Positions 13,520-16,716 of a stretch of 16,716 nucleotides of DNA are shown piece after piece. The DNA comes from an archaeon (lineage in GTDB: Archaea; Nanobdellota; Nanobdellia; Pacearchaeales; GW2011-AR1), in contig JAUYLQ010000011.1 of the NCBI GenBank assembly GCA_030699005.1, forward strand, positions 1 through 16,716, in the 5' to 3' direction. Positions within the stretch are counted from its first letter, which is position 1. Every line of letters begins with the position of its first letter. The translations under genes and the position numbers were made by a program. Below the pieces are notes generated by a model. The model had not been told where the DNA came from, made no database searches, and saw only the letters and a list, made by a program, of their open reading frames with translations.

Positions 13520-13529
13520 TATATAAAGA
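13520..13529 (-). promoter_or_regulatory. TATA box of trpS
   Basis: Read on the minus strand this is CTTTATATAC, about 27 bases upstream of the trpS ATG at 13497. Confidence 0.6.
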
Positions 13530-13570
13530 TTTTGAAATGAAAATTTGATATGCGACTCCATTATCAAATA

Positions 13571-13613
13571 CTTTATAAATAATTTCTTCTTTAAGTTTAT
13601 TATAAAAAGGTGA
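13571..13613 (+). promoter_or_regulatory. Promoter and Shine-Dalgarno of the cyclase-like receptor gene
   Basis: CTTTATAAAT (13571-13580) is a TATA box, and AAGGTGA (13607-13613) is a Shine-Dalgarno four bases before the ATG at 13618. This gene thus has a leader, unlike many of its neighbours. Confidence 0.6.
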
Positions 13614-13617
13614 AAAA

Positions 13618-15699
13618 ATGAGAAAAATCTTGGGGGTTTTGCTGTTTGGTTTTTTTTTAATGCTACTTGTGTCTGTAAATGTATACGCAAGCATCAATTT
13701 TGAAGTAGAACCTAATACGGTTTATAACCTTGGTGACAAGTCAGAAATTACAATAAGAATCGTTCCGGAACCAAGTTTTAATGAGGTTGTTTCGGTTTAT
13801 CTTGTTTGCAAGTCAAATAAAGTTGAAGTTTACAAGGAATTTTTTTCTTTAGCGGAAGAAACGTCAAAGGCAATAACTGTTCCTTTGGTTCGCTCTTTTA
13901 TTGGAAATTTATCTGGGGAGTGCAATTTTGAAGTTCAAGCAGGGAGTTCGGTGCAGGCAATTTCAAACGGTTTTGAGATTTCAAAGTTAATTAGAATTGA
14001 ATTTTTGAATTGGGGTGATTTATTCAATCCCGGAGGAAATGTAACAATTAGTGGCTCTGCAATAAAGGAAAATGGTGTTAATGTTCGGGGATTTTATGAA
14101 ATGTCAATTGAGAATAATAACGGAAGCATAACCTTTTCAGGGGAGGTTATAAATGGATTAATGAATGTCTTTTTTGAAATTCCTTCAAATTTTTATGCTG
14201 GAGAGCACAAGATTGATTTAAATGTTTTTGATAAAGGCCCCAACGGAGAAGTTTTAAATTCCGGAAGAAAAGTCTCTTTTTTAACTGTTAGGCAGGTCCC
14301 AACAAGTATTGAGATAATTCTCGATAAAGAGAGCATTCTTCCCGGAGAGTCAATAAGAGGAAAAATAATTCTTCATGATCAGACTGGGGAGAGTATTATG
14401 GATGAGGAAGCCTATATTGCAATAAAATACAAAGATGGTGAAATTATTAATAAAGTACTCTCTAAAACTGAAGAGACCTTTTCTTATGAAACGGGGACCT
14501 CAACTCCTCCAGCAATTCTCCAGATTTCAGCTTACGCGGGGGATGTAATTAATAGTCTTGAAGTTGAAATTTTAGTTAATAAAAAAATAGAATCTGAGAT
14601 AGTAAACAGCACTTTAATACTGACAAATATTGGAAATGTTTTCTACGAAGATGTTTTAGTTGTTGAAGTTGGGGAGGATAATGTAAGCATCCCCCTCTCA
14701 CTTGGGGTTGGAGAGTCAGAAAGATATTCAATCAGTGCTCCCGAAGGGGATTATGATGTTTCTGTTCTTGGCTCTAAAAATAGGCTTTCTCTTTCTGGTA
14801 GAGCAGTACAGGTTCAAAAAATAGGGGAAGGGTTTAGTTTTTCTTCAATGATATGGCTTGTTGCACTCGTCATCCTGGTTCTTGGTGCATATCTTATATT
14901 AAAAAGAAACTATAAAAGAAAGACTTATGCAAGGAGAAAAACTGTTAGAAGAGAAGTAAAAGTTAAGGAGGTTTCAGACGTTAACGACATTTCAGACATT
15001 AGGGATAATGAGGTTTCAAAAGAAGACTGGATTTCTAGAGGGGTTAATTCCAGAGAAAAGATTTTTGCTCCTCAGAAAAAAGCCGAACTTTCCCTTTCAA
15101 TAACAGGTTCAAAGCAGTCGGCAACAATGGGATGCCTTTTTTTGAGAAATTATGAAGAAATTAAATCCGGAGACGGAGGAATAAAGGAGACTTTGGACAG
15201 GATATTTCGATTTGTTGAGGATAGTAAAGGGGTAATCTATGAAAACAAAAGTTACATCTTTTTTATTCTTGCCCCATCTGTCACAAAAACTTTTAAAAAT
15301 CAAAAAGAAGGGGTCATAATTTCGCAAAAGATAAAGGAAATTTTGGTTGACCATAATAGAAAATTCAAACAAAAAATAGATTACGGAATTTCCTTAAATT
15401 ATGGGGAGATAATCACTAAACCGGAGAGGGATAAGATAAAATTCATGAGTCTTGGGACTTTTATGACCTCGGGTAAAAAGCTTTCCTCTTTTTCTAAAGG
15501 AGAAATTTTAATTTCTGAACAAATGAAAGCTAATCTTGAGGGCGACGTTAAAACAGAATTTGTTCCGGCTGGGGGCTTGAAGTCTTACAAACTTGAGGGC
15601 ATAATCGACAGAAATAATCATTCAACCTTCATAAAAGGGTTTTTGGCGCGTCAGGAAAGGGATAAAGCAAAGGAAAAAGAACTTGTGAATAAAGAGTAA
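13618..15699 (+). CDS. Receptor-like membrane protein with degenerate class III cyclase-like domain, 693 aa
   Basis: Residues 1-24 are a signal peptide (cleavage after VYA). Residues 25-400 are beta-rich, Ig-like extracellular segments (e.g. NPGGNVTISGSAI, LPGESIRGKIIL) with several N-x-S/T sites. One membrane helix (about 409-428) precedes a basic stop-transfer and an acidic linker. Residues about 487-665 follow the class III nucleotidyl cyclase order: GGIKETLDRIFRFVEDSKG, then DYGISLNYGEII (588-599), KFMSLGTFMTSGKKL at the dimer/substrate strand, and KGEILISEQMKANL before a terminal LKSYKLEGI. The two metal-binding Asp of active cyclases are not found (SATMGCLF and YENKSYIFF at their places), so catalysis is unlikely. 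It may be a signal-sensing pseudo-enzyme. Confidence 0.72.
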   Translation: MRKILGVLLFGFFLMLLVSVNVYASINFEVEPNTVYNLGDKSEITIRIVPEPSFNEVVSVYLVCKSNKVEVYKEFFSLAEETSKAITVPLVRSFIGNLSGECNFEVQAGSSVQAISNGFEISKLIRIEFLNWGDLFNPGGNVTISGSAIKENGVNVRGFYEMSIENNNGSITFSGEVINGLMNVFFEIPSNFYAGEHKIDLNVFDKGPNGEVLNSGRKVSFLTVRQVPTSIEIILDKESILPGESIRGKIILHDQTGESIMDEEAYIAIKYKDGEIINKVLSKTEETFSYETGTSTPPAILQISAYAGDVINSLEVEILVNKKIESEIVNSTLILTNIGNVFYEDVLVVEVGEDNVSIPLSLGVGESERYSISAPEGDYDVSVLGSKNRLSLSGRAVQVQKIGEGFSFSSMIWLVALVILVLGAYLILKRNYKRKTYARRKTVRREVKVKEVSDVNDISDIRDNEVSKEDWISRGVNSREKIFAPQKKAELSLSITGSKQSATMGCLFLRNYEEIKSGDGGIKETLDRIFRFVEDSKGVIYENKSYIFFILAPSVTKTFKNQKEGVIISQKIKEILVDHNRKFKQKIDYGISLNYGEIITKPERDKIKFMSLGTFMTSGKKLSSFSKGEILISEQMKANLEGDVKTEFVPAGGLKSYKLEGIIDRNNHSTFIKGFLARQERDKAKEKELVNKE

Positions 15700-15707
15700 G
15701 GGGATAA

Positions 15708-16622
15708 TCACTTTTTCTTTTTAACTTTCTTATTTTGGCCTTTGTCTAGTTTTTCCTTATTTAGTTTTTCCCTGAGTTCTTTCTCCACAATTTTTTTAAC
15801 TTCTTCTTTTGTTACTTTTTCATCTGATTCTTCATTTCCCTTTTCTTTTTTCATTTTTGAAAAAATTGAATCTATCCAATTGCTGAGCTTTATCCCAAAT
15901 TTGAAAAATGCAAATCCCATTCCGACAAGGATAAGGAGTATTCCTATCATCAACATTAATGTAAAGACAGCATTTGATTCAGAAAAAAATAATGGGAGAG
16001 TGTTAAATGGGAGGAACTCTGGGCTGAATGAGGCTAGCCAGGTTATTTCTTTGAACGGAAGAGAAGAGAGAATCACCATTATTCCTGCAATGGTAAATGC
16101 TGAATGTTTTTTCCCAAGGGACAAAAAAATTAAAAGAAAGAGACCAATTGAAATTAACATTGTTATCCTGAATTTTTCTGCCCAGTATTCTTTTGCATAT
16201 TCCGAAACAAGCACAAATTCATTATTTTCATTTTTAAGGCATTCAAATAATGAGCAATCATAATCAAGATAATATTTATCTGGAATTGTTCTTTCAACAG
16301 CGTATTCAAGTGAAGCTTTCCCGCCCTCGTTTATTATCTCGCATGGGATTACAATTTCTTCGGAATCAAAAGTTATATTTACTGAATCTTGATTGCTGCA
16401 AAGAAATCTTTTTTTTTCATAATTCTCAATAAACTCTCCGGCACTCCCAGAATCCTGCGCCATTTCGATTGATGTATTTTTTATGTATGGTGCGACATTG
16501 TCGTAATCAAGAGACCAGCTTAGAACTAGAAAAAGGTTCGATAAGAAAAGTGAAACAAATAAAAAAAGGGTAAGGATTAAAACAAATACTCCTCTTATGA
16601 ATCCCATGTAAGACAGAACCAT
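15708..16622 (-). CDS. Hypothetical multi-pass membrane protein with charged C-tail, 304 aa
   Basis: The family is not recognised. An N-terminal hydrophobic segment (about 9-36) is followed by an outside region of about 110 residues with three or four Cys (CSNQ, IPCEII, DCSLFEC). Then come membrane segments at about 152-168, 174-186 and 216-242, and a cytoplasmic tail (about 255-304) almost wholly Lys/Glu, ending KKVKKKK. The outer Cys could form disulphides. It is convergent with the cyclase-like receptor gene with an 8-base gap. The start at 16622 is the first ATG; Met6 (16607) is an alternative. Confidence 0.65.
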   Translation of the reverse strand: MVLSYMGFIRGVFVLILTLFLFVSLFLSNLFLVLSWSLDYDNVAPYIKNTSIEMAQDSGSAGEFIENYEKKRFLCSNQDSVNITFDSEEIVIPCEIINEGGKASLEYAVERTIPDKYYLDYDCSLFECLKNENNEFVLVSEYAKEYWAEKFRITMLISIGLFLLIFLSLGKKHSAFTIAGIMVILSSLPFKEITWLASFSPEFLPFNTLPLFFSESNAVFTLMLMIGILLILVGMGFAFFKFGIKLSNWIDSIFSKMKKEKGNEESDEKVTKEEVKKIVEKELREKLNKEKLDKGQNKKVKKKK

Positions 16623-16665
16623 TTTGGATTTATAAAATTATACAGAATCCAATTTTCACCATAAG

Positions 16666-16674
16666 GTATATAAG
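16666..16674 (+). promoter_or_regulatory. TATA box of the gene at the right edge
   Basis: GTATATAAG is centred about 26 bases upstream of the ATG at 16696. It diverges from the promoter of the 304-residue membrane protein. Confidence 0.55.
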
Positions 16675-16695
16675 TTTTGTTTGGATTAAATCAAA

Positions 16696-16716
16696 ATGAG
16701 GGGTAAAAGAGGCTTA
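16696..16716 (+). CDS. Start of a gene running off the right edge
   Basis: ATG followed by six codons (MRGKRGL) at leaderless distance from a TATA box. The basic start could open a signal peptide, but too little is visible to say more. Confidence 0.45.

Noticed and set aside
15742..16263. 173-codon plus-strand frame opposite the 304-aa membrane protein
   Set aside because: Ser/Phe-rich antisense shadow of the Lys/Glu tail; no promoter or motif.
1..16716. CRISPR array or insertion sequence
   Set aside because: No regularly spaced long repeats and no transposase were seen; the repeats present are short and promoter-linked.

Overview
The window looks like part of an AT-rich archaeal genome, most likely a small-genome DPANN lineage of the Pacearchaeota/Woesearchaeota kind. 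Supporting signs are an archaeal/eukaryal-type tryptophanyl-tRNA synthetase, a tRNA-Glu split by an intron with a bulge-helix-bulge splice structure, TATA boxes centred about 25-28 bases upstream of many start codons (the pattern of leaderless transcripts), and many Lys/Glu-rich or membrane-anchored proteins without recognisable relatives. The lineage is an inference; no marker gene was compared.

Left third (1-4611), accessory region. The end of a membrane-anchored protein and an unknown 165-residue protein are followed by a 450-base stretch holding only a chain of tiny minus-strand reading frames. Next is a compact minus-strand operon of four overlapping small genes: a ribbon-helix-helix protein, an unknown 50-residue protein, a TTG-started zinc-ribbon protein and an RHH/coiled-coil protein. 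It is divergent from a 286-residue wHTH-like protein across a repeat-rich control region. A complete tyrosine recombinase (all RKHRHY residues present) follows, divergent from the intron-bearing tRNA-Glu(CUC). The set resembles an integrated plasmid- or virus-like element beside its tRNA target: integrase, regulators, and a possible initiator or regulator beside an AT-rich repeat region. The far end of the element was not found.

Middle (4612-6602). A degraded copy of the tRNA 3' half lies just downstream of the tRNA. Two short basic-protein genes follow, then an odd 389-residue protein with an export signal and an S-layer-like domain joined in frame to a complete Lrp/AsnC regulator. Its 3' end carries an A7 slippery run leading into a 38-codon extension in the -1 frame. 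Two 15-base direct repeats lie upstream of its TATA box.

Right half (6599-16716). A minus-strand, operon-like set runs: six-hairpin glycosidase, GT4 glycosyltransferase, endonuclease/exonuclease/phosphatase-family enzyme, histidine phosphatase, and a VanZ/YjdF-like membrane protein. It suggests synthesis or trimming of a glucan, glycolipid or glycosylated solute. Divergent from it are two tandem DedA/VTT membrane proteins, the second having lost conserved charged residues. Then come TrpRS, a receptor-like membrane protein with extracellular beta domains and an apparently inactive class III nucleotidyl-cyclase-like cytoplasmic domain, a convergent unknown membrane protein, and the first seven codons of another gene.
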